From Flaccisagitta enflata (lineage: Eukaryota > Chaetognatha > Sagittoidea > Aphragmophora): DNA of 64,000 nt. The DNA lies in assembly GCA_965153355.1 (NCBI GenBank), contig OZ231126.1:110360001-110424000 (forward strand). Direction: 5' to 3'. Below are positions 1 through 8,617 of the stretch, one piece after another (positions within the stretch are counted from its first letter, which is position 1; each line of letters begins with the position of its first letter). The translations under genes and the position numbers were made by a program. The notes under the pieces are model-generated. The model saw only the letters and a program-made list of their open reading frames with translations, was not told the DNA's origin and ran no database searches.

Positions 1-97
1 TACTGTTTCTTGAGTTCACAATTGTCCACTGGTTGATTGAATGCCGTATATACAAATAGTCTCCATGGAGGGTTATTGTTACTGTTGTCATTTTTTT

Positions 98-98
<1 letters not shown>

Positions 99-174
<76 letters not shown>
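99..174 (+). repeat. (GTT)n microsatellite
   Basis: About 25 consecutive GTT triplets. The mirror tract in the right arm is (CAA)n at 26771-26850 and is interrupted by AAT triplets. Nothing suggests translation. Confidence 0.95.
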
Positions 175-175
<1 letters not shown>

Positions 176-344
176 CAATTTTCAAAGTGGAGGCATGGTA
201 TGTTCTGAAGTCCAGGTTGATGCCTTGGAAAAAATGGCCATTAGCAGCCCTACTCCCACGACATCTATGGCTGCAGTCCTTGTAGATCTTGAGCTTTACT
301 TTGTCTAATTATCGTGATCAACGTTGTGGCCGATGCCACTGGTC

Positions 345-600
345 TTTACTTTATCTTTACTTTATCTTTACTTTACTTTACTTTATCTTTACTTTATTTT
401 TACTTTATCTTTACAAATGAACCGGTCTCGCTCTTTTCTTTGCCTTTTTTTTCTGTGCTTAAAAGTTGTCTCTCTCTTTCTCTCTCTGTGCCTCTCTGTC
501 TCTTTTCATGCCCCTCTCTCTGTCCCTCTGTCTTTCTCTCTTTCCCTCTCTGCCTCTTTCTCTATTTCTCCCTCTTTCTCTCTTCCTTTCTTTCATATCC
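345..600 (+). repeat. TTTAC-type and CT-rich simple repeats
   Basis: A run of CTTTA/TCTTTAC units (about 345-412) is followed by a pyrimidine-rich CTCTCT tract (about 462-600). Long open frames here are low-complexity Ser/Leu/Phe strings and are not credible genes. The mirror copy is at about 26340-26605. Confidence 0.85.
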
Positions 601-1151
601 ATCTGTTTCCCACCCACCCCCCATGTCGAAACCCCCATCCCCACCCATACCACAAATGCGACCTTCAACTTCCACTCAACATGGATCGAAAAAAAAGGAA
701 CTTGAAAGATCGAGAAAAGGGAAAAGTGAAATTTAAAGTCGAGATTTCTAGTTAATTTCTGCGTTAGGCATTCAAACTGGCTATTGTGCATTTGTTTTGC
801 TCTTTGTAATTCTTTTTCTAGCCGCTATGTAAAACTTGTCTGTCTTGACATGTTAATAATGAAAAGAAAAGGACACAGTATTGTTTTTAGTCGCGGACTA
901 GCGACTCTATAAGAGGCTTTGTCCGTCCGTCCGTCGGTTGGTTGGTTGGTTGGTCGGTTGGTCGGTCCGTCACGCTCGAGTCGAAAAGTGGGAAAACACG
1001 CTTTTCCGCCCCTGCCCACCCGTCCGCGACTGGTATTGGCCGTGTATCCGGCCTTGTTAATTGTACTTTTACACCATTGTATCTTGGTATATCTTTTTAG
1101 AGGATTGGCGAGCCCTTAAAAGGGCTCTTAAGAAATATTAAGTCAGGGTAT
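601..1151. other. Gene-free stretch with one GGTC/GGTT island
   Basis: No credible exon is seen. The only recognisable element is a tetranucleotide island at 921-971 (GTCC, GTCG and GTTG steps). This is one of many such islands scattered through introns and intergenic DNA of all three copies (for example 2731-2794, 4084-4164, 22768-22842, 60882-60952 and 62248-62313). Confidence 0.6.
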
Positions 1152-1595
1152 CTAGCGAACTAGATCCCTGATCTCACGACGAGCCTCTCTTCTTTCTCGA
1201 AGGACGCGATGCCATCGCGCGCGCAAGAGCACGCGCACAACCGTCCCTGCCCATCCGTTCTCCAAATCCACAGTCTCGCCGCGTTTAGCTGCACACACAG
1301 ACGCATTGATGATGACGCAAAATGCTGCTACACCCAATAGGATCTGAAGAACCTTTAAGATCTTGTCTAAAGGATCTTCAGAAGAACCCTTGGATGCATC
1401 AGCAGTATGCGGCAGCATCGATGCGGTGGTGGTGGCAACGGCGGCGGAGGCGGCAGAGGCGTCGGTGGTGGCGTTGACATCCGGGAGGATGTCGTAGTTG
1501 TCGAGGGCGTCGGGATCCCCTTCAACCGGAAATCCAACCGCCACGACGATGAGGCCGGATAGAATGGCGGCCACACAGACGATCTTTGGCTTCAT
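1152..1595 (-). CDS. Small secreted or membrane protein, copy 1
   Basis: A 147-codon frame starts at the ATG at 1595. The product opens with a classical signal peptide (basic MKPK followed by a hydrophobic stretch to about residue 21). Then comes an acidic, Ala/Thr/Ser-rich lumenal or extracellular segment of about 70 residues, a hydrophobic segment at about residues 99-122 (ILKVLQILLGVAAFCVII) and a strongly basic tail. This predicts a type I single-pass membrane protein, or a secreted protein if the second segment does not anchor. The open frame continues upstream of the ATG through a 12-bp tandem repeat but has no earlier ATG. The tail differs from the other two copies because of small indels in a GC run. 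Family unknown. Confidence 0.6.
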   Translation of the reverse strand: MKPKIVCVAAILSGLIVVAVGFPVEGDPDALDNYDILPDVNATTDASAASAAVATTTASMLPHTADASKGSSEDPLDKILKVLQILLGVAAFCVIINASVCAAKRGETVDLENGWAGTVVRVLLRARWHRVLRERREARREIRDLVR

Positions 1596-1634
1596 TCTTC
1601 GGATGGCGGATGGTTTTGAGGGCGGACTTTGGAT

Positions 1635-1715
1635 GCACTTCAGGATGGACTTGAGGACGAACTTGAGGATGGACTTGAGGATAGACTTGAAGATGGACTT
1701 GAGGATGGACTTGAG
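1635..1715 (-). repeat. 12-bp tandem repeat upstream of the small membrane protein
   Basis: About seven units of CTCAAGTCCATC on the minus strand lie immediately 5' of the ATG at 1595. In frame they would encode repeated Lys-Ser-Ile-Leu, but no ATG precedes them, so they are more likely 5' untranslated. They are present in all copies (25232-25315 and 63331-63415). Confidence 0.75.
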
Positions 1716-1754
1716 AGGGCTTCTCTTTCGCAGTAGGACGTTTGCATTAAGCAA

Positions 1755-2490
1755 GTAATATCTACCAATAAATCATCCTGAGTCATACCTTGACTAAAGG
1801 TAAATGTACCTGATCAAATCGAACCTGGACGACAGCAGCTCTTTAATGTAACGACTTCAGGTTACCTTTGTGTTTCTCTGTGTTTCTTTCTAGAGGTATT
1901 TTAATTAGACAACGACAAAATATACTATTTCATGACGGATTTTTATTGGTAATAGAAAGTTTAAGCACTTTTTGATCATGATTCATACAAAAATGGCATA
2001 AATCAGTACTGGATCAATCGAAAATATATAAAAATCCATCAAACACAAATCTTTTTAACACAAACACACATTCTATGAGATGACGTTCACTGATTGACTA
2101 CATATATCAAAAAGCCACGCTCACCTTCTAATAACAAATCATCAATACACAGTATTACAAGGCCAAATTAGTAAGGTTTATTCCTTAATGACCTCTATGC
2201 AAACATAGTAAAATGGACTCCCTGAAATGTTTGATATGCACGACAAGTTAGATAGTAGGGTTTTTAAAAAAATTCATTACTCAGCACAGTTTCATATTAA
2301 TACATTGTGAACAATACATGTAAAAATATACTGTTAATTATTTGGTTGGCTTTAAAACATAAATTTACTTTTTTTACTCTTAAAACATTGTTAAATTTCA
2401 AAAAGTAGAAAAAAAAGCAATATAAAAGCGACATTTTACTACATTTTGCATGATCCTCACATAAACAACAATATGCAAATGAGATTGAAT
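1755..2490. other. AT-rich intergenic stretch, copy 1
   Basis: No credible exon is seen. AT-rich DNA with an AATAAAAATCC motif on the minus strand near 1935-1945 could be a polyadenylation signal for the upstream gene on that strand. The stretch is equally conserved in copies 2 and 3, so conservation here says nothing about function. Confidence 0.5.
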
Positions 2491-2679
2491 TCAAAATTTC
2501 TCGTCAGTAAAACACGTAATAGAAATACTCGGTAAAAATGAACAAGGCTGAATAAAACAAACAGGGCTAAATATACCAGTAACATGCAACATGTAAATTG
2601 TTAAAAAAAGCGTCACAGACAAACTGACCAATAGAATACATAAAAAAAATAAGGCTGAATCCATAGCAACAATAGTCAT
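2491..2679 (-). CDS. Possible 62-residue membrane microprotein, copy 1
   Basis: A short ATG frame whose residues 8-33 are strongly hydrophobic (LFFLCILLVSLSVTLFLTIY). It ends in a Cys-containing tail, DEKF. The same frame is open in copy 2 (24267-24455). In copy 3 a longer T run removes the ATG from frame. It lies 3' of the four-exon gene and may simply be its 3' untranslated region. No family is recognised, and because flanking noncoding DNA is equally conserved there is no evidence of selection. Confidence 0.2.
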   Translation of the reverse strand: MTIVAMDSALFFLCILLVSLSVTLFLTIYMLHVTGIFSPVCFIQPCSFLPSISITCFTDEKF

Positions 2680-2912
2680 GGGTGATAGAGTAGGAGTAAA
2701 CAGTCTCAGAATAGATTTTTATTTTACCAATGGACCTACCAACGGGCCAACTGACGGACCGACCGACAGACCAAAATGCCAACTAACCAACCACTGGCTT
2801 TTACAGTCGCATATCCGCAACTAACAATACTCATTGCTGAAAAATAAGATCTTAACCATTATGGGAATGTTGAGCTTCTCTTATAATTCTAGTTTGACGA
2901 GAAGCAAGAGAC

Positions 2913-4738
2913 TTATTCATCATCTCTCAATCCTTCCAATTCTGGCAAGGGAGGAAATGCGGATCTCTGGGTGTTGTCCATTGAAGAATGCAACATGCCT
3001 AGGAAGCCCAGGACCATCGCGCGTCAGAGATGAGGCGTTGACAGTCACGCGTTGAGGACTTGGTTGAGAAGAAACGGATGATGCGCGCCTGCCCAGCGAA
3101 TTTCGACCACCAACAGCCTCGTCGGCTGCACCTGAAGCATTCCATCCGTGTGGAGGAAGAGCAGGTCGAGGAGGAGCCATGGATCAATCACGTGGAGGGC
3201 GATGGTCAGCAAAAGCGTTGTCGTTATCCCATCGGCCATCAGCACCGTTTAACCCCCCGACAGCACCCCTCACATTTGACAGAGGAGGAGGAGGACGCGG
3301 AGGAGCGATGGATCGATCGTGGGGTAGGTGATGTAGAGCAAATTCATCGGGCTTCCGGTCCTCAAACCCATCCGTAGCCGCGTCAACTGTATCCAGAGGA
3401 GCAGGCGGGGAGGAAGAGGAAGAGTAGGTGACGGAGGAGGAGACGCCGGAGGAGGAAGAGGCGCCGAATGAAGAGGAGGAGCTGGAGGAGGAGGTGAGTC
3501 CGCACTAGTTACCTCCTTTGGGGCCTCAGGATGGGTGCGCGGGGCGTCCTCTACAAATGGATTTGTATTGATGTAATGCGCCGAGGCAACTCCCAAATTC
3601 GCCTCCTCTTGGTCCCCGTGTTCACTTCCGGGAATGGACGATAGACTTTGATAAACGCGGTGATCCCGAGCGTCATCCGTGTTGAACATGAACAACTTCG
3701 TTTGCGATGAGCGTTCCACTTTCTTCTTCTCAGCGCCTAAAATTCATGACAAAGTATAAAACATTAACTAGACCAAAAAATACATACAGTTGAACCCCAC
3801 AATAACAGTCCCATTTTCAAGCACAAAAATAGATTTACCTGTCTCGATAGGAGCTTTTTGCTCGACGTCAAAATCCATATTTTGGCTGGTTTGAATGTTC
3901 GACTGAATTTCATTGACATCGGCCTCCAAGTTCAATACATTCATATGGATAATGTTCACTGCAGCCAATACCCCGTTTAAGGTACCACAAAGGTCGACTA
4001 ACTTCAGGAGGCTTTCGCGAAACTGTACTCTTCCGTAACCTTATCATGAAATAAAAAGAGTCATCATGTCCATGTCATGTCATATACCAACCGACCAACC
4101 AACCGACCGACCGACCGACCGACTGACCAACCATGCAAACGACCGACGGACCAACGGACCGACATAGCACACTTACCAATTCTGCCGATGAGTTGTATCC
4201 TTGTTTCGATGAGGGTAACCAAAACCACGATCAACGCCACCACCAAAAGAACATTCAGCGCCACATTTATTTCCTTCAGCCCCAAAAAATTGGCGACGTC
4301 CACGTTCAGGCCTACATAAACAACATTACGAAAATAAACAGGATGAAATAAGAAAAAGACAAAAACAAGAAACAAGGATAAAAACAAGAACAATAACAAA
4401 AAGCGTCTCGACGGATGGACGGACGGACCATAACAGACGGACAAACGGTCTGCTGTCATTATACCTGTTGAGTTTCCGAAATGGTGAATTTTTTCTCCAT
4501 TGTATGTTCCATTTGAACTGGCATGGGGAGAATTCGTGCTTAGACCATTTCCATGGACGGGCAAAATGGGCGATTCGATGGTCACCTCGACTTCCGGTTT
4601 ACTTGTCACCGCATTGACGAAAACTGTAGTAAGAGTTTCATTGGATATTTCCACCGTTTGAACATTGTCAGGTATCACTTTGGGGGTAGGTGAGACCTTC
4701 GGCTCCCCCAAAATCACCCACTGATCATCATCAGCCAT
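2913..4738 (-). pseudogene. Four-exon single-pass proline-rich membrane protein gene, copy 1 (broken in exon 4)
   Basis: Exons on the minus strand are 4738-4465, 4311-4177, 4039-3839 and 3736-2913, each bounded by GT/AG and joining in phase. Exon 1 is intact here: it starts MADDDQWVILGEP and is acidic, with a Ser/Asn-rich end. Exon 2 encodes the membrane span (INVALNVLLVVALIVVLVTL). Exon 3 encodes an amphipathic, probably coiled helix. Exon 4 is a disordered proline-rich tail with PPPPAPP-type runs. Exon 4 carries a 1-nt loss in the proline stretch, an in-frame TGA and a 5-nt loss near the end, all shared with copy 2. The undamaged architecture would be about 479 residues. Intron 2 carries a GGTC/GGTT island. 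Function unknown. Confidence 0.7.
4084..4164. repeat. GGTC/GGTT tetranucleotide island in intron 2
   Basis: Degenerate CCGA/CCAA steps (GGTC/GGTT on the gene strand) lie just inside the 5' splice site of exon 2. The same island sits in the same intron in copies 2 (22768-22842) and 3 (60882-60952). Confidence 0.8.
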
Positions 4739-5640
4739 TTTTCCCGAGTTTCTAATTTATCCCTTGAAATTTCTCTTCAAAAAAAAAGTATATCTATTGC
4801 TGACCAACGAAGACCGGGAGTGAATGAAACAAAAATTCATTTCATGCTTGGGCTCAGCCTTTTTCTATGCATTCTAATACGCGCATCTAAAACAATAACA
4901 ATTGGTCTTCTCATACGTAGTTATATCCTTACTAGTCAGTCGTGAGTCCTTTTATTCCTTATCAGTGACTCTAAGTCCAAATCAAAGTCACTGAACTCGG
5001 CAGGAATCCAGTTCGACTCCAAATCTGAAATGACAAATGGGAAAATGAAAAGGGAAAAAGTCTTGAGATGGGAAATGGAAAAATACCGAGTTCATTCAAA
5101 CAGACTCAAGTACATCTTAACGTTTCCCTCCGTGCATACATTATTTCTTCGGTTATAATAAGAGGGAAACCGGTTTTTTTTTCTTAATGTAATGACGTCC
5201 ACAGCCCCATTTCTTCTCACAGTACCTTTTTTTTCTTTCAAGCACATGTCAAACTTTTATGGCCTAATAAATTTCATCCTGCATAACATCTTACATTCTT
5301 TCTCACGTACACGCGTCTCTATACCCTACTTTGTTGGTCCATCCGTCGGTTAGTTGGTCGGTAATTGGTTGGTCCCCACCTTGCTTTTGGTTGTTTTCAC
5401 CTCAGCACTCATAACAAAATATCCCAATAATCTTTTTTTTTCATTGTCACTGCACATACGCACACGACCATTGTAAACGCATATCCTGCCTTGTTCTTTT
5501 TTTTCATCCCCTCCCCCCTTACCATACTTTTACATTTTTTTTAAAACAAACTGATACGTTTATTGAAAACTTACATCTCAAACTCGAATCTCAAAAGAAG
5601 GGAAAAGCACTGGGTATTCGGCATCATTTTGCCAGCTCAA
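4739..5640. other. Upstream intergenic DNA of the four-exon gene, copy 1
   Basis: No credible exon is seen. Poly-T tracts, a short GGTT/GGTC island (5335-5373) and AT-rich DNA probably include the promoter and 5' leader of the minus-strand gene. No convincing TATA box could be singled out. The counterparts are 21370-22199 and 59480-60311. Confidence 0.5.
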
Positions 5641-5720
5641 ATCTTGCTATCTTTCTTTCTGTCTTCCTTTCTTTCTTTCTATCTTTCGTTCTTTCTTTCT
5701 CTTTCTCTCTCGCTTTTCCC
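5641..5720 (+). repeat. (CTTT)n-type microsatellite
   Basis: An imperfect TTTC/CTTT run. A second run sits at 6024-6083. The mirror tracts are at 21210-21285 and 20790-20846, and the copy-3 tract at 58920-59022 is clearly expanded. Confidence 0.85.
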
Positions 5721-5761
5721 TTGCCATACCTTGTGCTTCTACTATATATCTGAATAAAGGA

Positions 5762-5975
5762 TGCTCAACTCAGAAAGTAGAAGAACTAGGTACAGGCTAT
5801 GATTTTGGCAGGCAAAGCTAGATCTCAGAAGGTACAAGAACTAGGTACAGGCTATGATTTTGGCAGGCAAAGCTAGATCTCAGAAGGTACAAGAACTAAG
5901 TACAAGCTATGATTTTGGCAGCCGAAAGCAAATCTCTAAAGGTACAAGAACTAAGTACAGGCTATGATTTTGGCG
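5762..5975 (-). repeat. 55-bp tandem repeat, copy 1
   Basis: About four units of a 55-bp sequence containing GTACCTAGTTCTTGTACCTT and CTGCCAAAATCATAGC on the minus strand. The same repeat is at 20896-21170 (one unit more), 59069-59285 and inside an intron at about 27350-27510. It is therefore a dispersed local repeat, not an element confined to the duplicated block. Confidence 0.85.
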
Positions 5976-6024
5976 ACAGTAGTAGTGATACTTATTATCT
6001 TACAGTATTTTGATGGTCATCATT

Positions 6025-6057
<33 letters not shown>

Positions 6058-6309
6058 TTTCTTTCTTCCTTTCTTTCTTTCTAATGGTTATTCATTCATG
6101 TTAACCTAAAGTATAGAGTATAAAGTATGCTTAGTACTAATACTTTATCATATAAGTGGCCAAAGTGGCCAGAATCTAGGCTCAAAAACTGACCATCAGC
6201 ATAGCTTTACCATTACATCTAGCACTTCTATTAGAAGTTACTATAGAAATAAAAGAGCTAAAAGTACAAACCCTTGGTATCATGGCTAGAAATTGTGATG
6301 ACGTCATAC

Positions 6310-6314
6310 CGGTC
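6310..6314. other. Target-site duplication CGGTC
   Basis: The 5 bp next to the transposon end at 6315. The same five bases follow the other end at 8422-8426. The empty allele at 58688-58692 has the reverse complement GACCG once. Confidence 0.85.
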
Positions 6315-6970
6315 CACAGACCACCAAATCCCACCCTGATGGGAAATAAGCCCCTAACGACACTTTATCCCGCTCAAGCCACCTACACAGACCACCAAAT
6401 CCCACCCTGATGGGAAATAAGCCCCTAACGACACTTTATCCCGCTCAAGCCACCTACACAGACCACCAAATCCCACCCTGATGGGAAATAAGCCCCTAAC
6501 GACACTTTATCCCGCTCAAGCCACCTACACAGACCACCAAATCCCACCCTGATGGGAAATAAGCCCCTAACGACACTTTATCCTGCTCAAGCCACCTACA
6601 CAGACCACCAAATCCCACCCTGATGGGAAATAAGCCCCTAACGACACTCTATCCCACTCAAGCCACCTACACAGACCACCAAATCCCACCCTGATGGGAA
6701 ATAAGCCCCTAACGACACTTTATCCCGCTCTATGCACCTACACAGACCACCAAATCCCACCCTGATGGGAAATAAGCCCCTAACGACACTTTATCCCGCT
6801 CAAGCCACCTACACAGACCACCAAATCCCACCCTGATGGGAAATAAGCCCCTAACGACACTTTATCCCGCTCAAGCCACCTACACAGACCACCAAATCCC
6901 ACCCTGATGGGAAATAAGCCCCTAACGACACTTTATCCCACTCAAGCCACCTACACAGACCACCAAATCC
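6315..6970. repeat. 71-bp tandem array at the transposon end, copy 1
   Basis: Nine full units plus 17 bp, exactly in 71-bp register from the transposon terminus (6315, 6386, 6457 and so on to 6954). Each unit begins CACAGACCACC and includes TGATGGGAAATAAG, so each carries a full copy of the terminal sequence. Units are nearly identical here. Confidence 0.92.
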
Positions 6971-7317
6971 TCCTAAGTGTTTATGTGCCAAATACCCAAC
7001 CCACCTCCAATTTCAGTTTTTTTTTGTTCATTTCCATAAAAGAATTCTATTTCCTCTCTTCATGGCAAAAAGAATGACAAAATCATTATCAAAAGAATTA
7101 CATGGGTTGTCAAAAAAAATATTTGCTAAAGTTACAATAGTGGTATTGCTTACTTTTGTTTTCCATAGTAATGCAGGCAGAACTGGTATCCTTTTTCTTG
7201 AAAACACTTCAAACTGCCTTATGCAAATTTCTTTGCATAGGAGTAGAAATACTAAATAAGTGATGCGGGGTCACAATATTGTGGGGGATGGGTGATTAGG
7301 GGCAGCCAGCCACCATC

Positions 7318-7800
7318 CAAACTCAAGGACAACCTTAGAAATGCTTGATAACCTAAGCAAAACATGTAAACTACCGTGGTACCTACCTACTTCAGGACAA
7401 CTCAGCCAATGCAAAAACCATTGGAACATTTTTAGAAAAACTATAGGAATACTATAGGGCAAGTTGCACGGCATCAGAACAACTCTTGGACAACTTGAAG
7501 ATAACTTTAAGACAATTCTTGGACAATTCTAGGACAACCCCTGAACGAATAAGGCTGCCTCTAGGACAACTAAAAAAAACTGAGGGACAATTCTGACAAC
7601 TTTAGGACAACTCCTTGGACATTCCTAAGAAAACTAGGACAACTCTAGGATAACAAAAACAACTCTAGTACAACTCTGAGAGAGTTATAGAACAACTTTT
7701 GGACAACTTTAGGACAATTTTAAGACAACTTGAGGACAACTCTAGGACAAATCTAGGACATTTCTAGGACATCACAAGGACATCACAAGGACAATATAAG
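7318..7800. repeat. Degenerate GGACAA short-period repeat inside the transposon
   Basis: AGGACAACTCT/AGGACAACTTT-like steps recur every 10-18 bp throughout. No reading frame spans it credibly. The mirror is at about 19085-19570. Confidence 0.75.
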
Positions 7801-8542
7801 GACTCCTCATTGCCAACTTTAAGACAAGTCTAAAACAAGTACTGTTGGATAACTCAATTAACCCAAGGAAATTCCAGGAAAACCCAAAGCTAAATTCCAT
7901 ATGAGTGATCCTTCCATATTTAAGGCTGAAAAGGATGCGAAATTTCTCCCTAATCACTATTAGCTTTGAAAAGGCGCGCTCTAATTGCATTTATGCTCAC
8001 CCAATGACATCAGTTCATGCTTGGGAAAAAAAATACTTGATAAATAAAGGAAATAACAAATATCTCTTAGGCTAATTTGTATGATTGAGTAAAAAGAAAT
8101 CAAGCTCGTTCTCAGCTTAAACTCAAAAGCGCAATTGCGCGCATCAGATCTAGCTCCGCATTCCGACTACGGAGGATTAGGAACTACCGCCAATGCGCAA
8201 AACGCGCAACTCTAAAAAACCGGTAAACTTTTGTGAATCTCTATATTTTCTATGTATTTTACATAATGTTTTTATCATTTTTTATATACTAAGCACAATT
8301 TCGAAATGATTTGTTTTGCAGATATGAACCAAACAGGGTTAGTAGATGTGGAAAACAGCACTATTGTATTAGGTTTTAAATAGTAGTGTCCATTACTTAT
8401 TTCCCATCACGGCGCTCTGTGCGGTCAGTAGCTCTGTAAGAAAATAAATATTACTACTAACCAAAATTCTGAAATTGGCTTTAAGTCAAAATCGAGTAAA
8501 AATATTGCATCTATACAAAAACAATCAATTGGCACTTTCGAG

Positions 8543-8548
8543 TATAAA
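8543..8548 (+). promoter_or_regulatory. TATA box of the coiled-coil gene, copy 1
   Basis: TATAAA 70 bp upstream of the ATG at 8618, a sensible distance for a TATA box plus short leader. It is conserved on the minus strand at 18358-18363 in the other arm. Confidence 0.45.
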
Positions 8549-8617
8549 ACAATCGCAAGTAGCAAAATTGAATGAAAACAAAGAGGAAAAACAATTCAAA
8601 GTCAATCAAATGGCGTG

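Larger units (their letters stand above)
6315..8421. mobile_element. Non-autonomous DNA transposon with unequal RSS-like ends, copy 1
   Basis: A 2107-bp insert flanked by CGGTC on both sides. Both ends read CACAGA inward and then share TGATGGGAAATAAG, separated by 16 bp at the 6315 end and 6 bp at the 8421 end. It contains no transposase-like frame, so it would depend on enzymes in trans. A CAC start with a 5-bp GC-rich duplication is what is known for Transib-type (RAG1-related) elements; assigning it there is inference. It sits about 120 bp upstream of a TATA box for the coiled-coil gene. Confidence 0.8.

Noticed and set aside
459-791. 110-codon Arg/Glu-rich frame on the minus strand
   Set aside because: It is a translation of the CT-rich simple repeat.
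6315-6970. CRISPR-like array
   Set aside because: The units are contiguous 71-bp tandem repeats without unique spacers, in a eukaryotic context, and start at a transposon end.
7062-7259. 65-codon frame inside the transposon as a transposase remnant
   Set aside because: Short, with no catalytic motif or resemblance to a known transposase.
8120-8215. tRNA-like GC-rich segment with GCGCAATTGCGCGC and CTCCG...CGGAG hairpin
   Set aside because: No cloverleaf, anticodon arm or B-box could be assembled.
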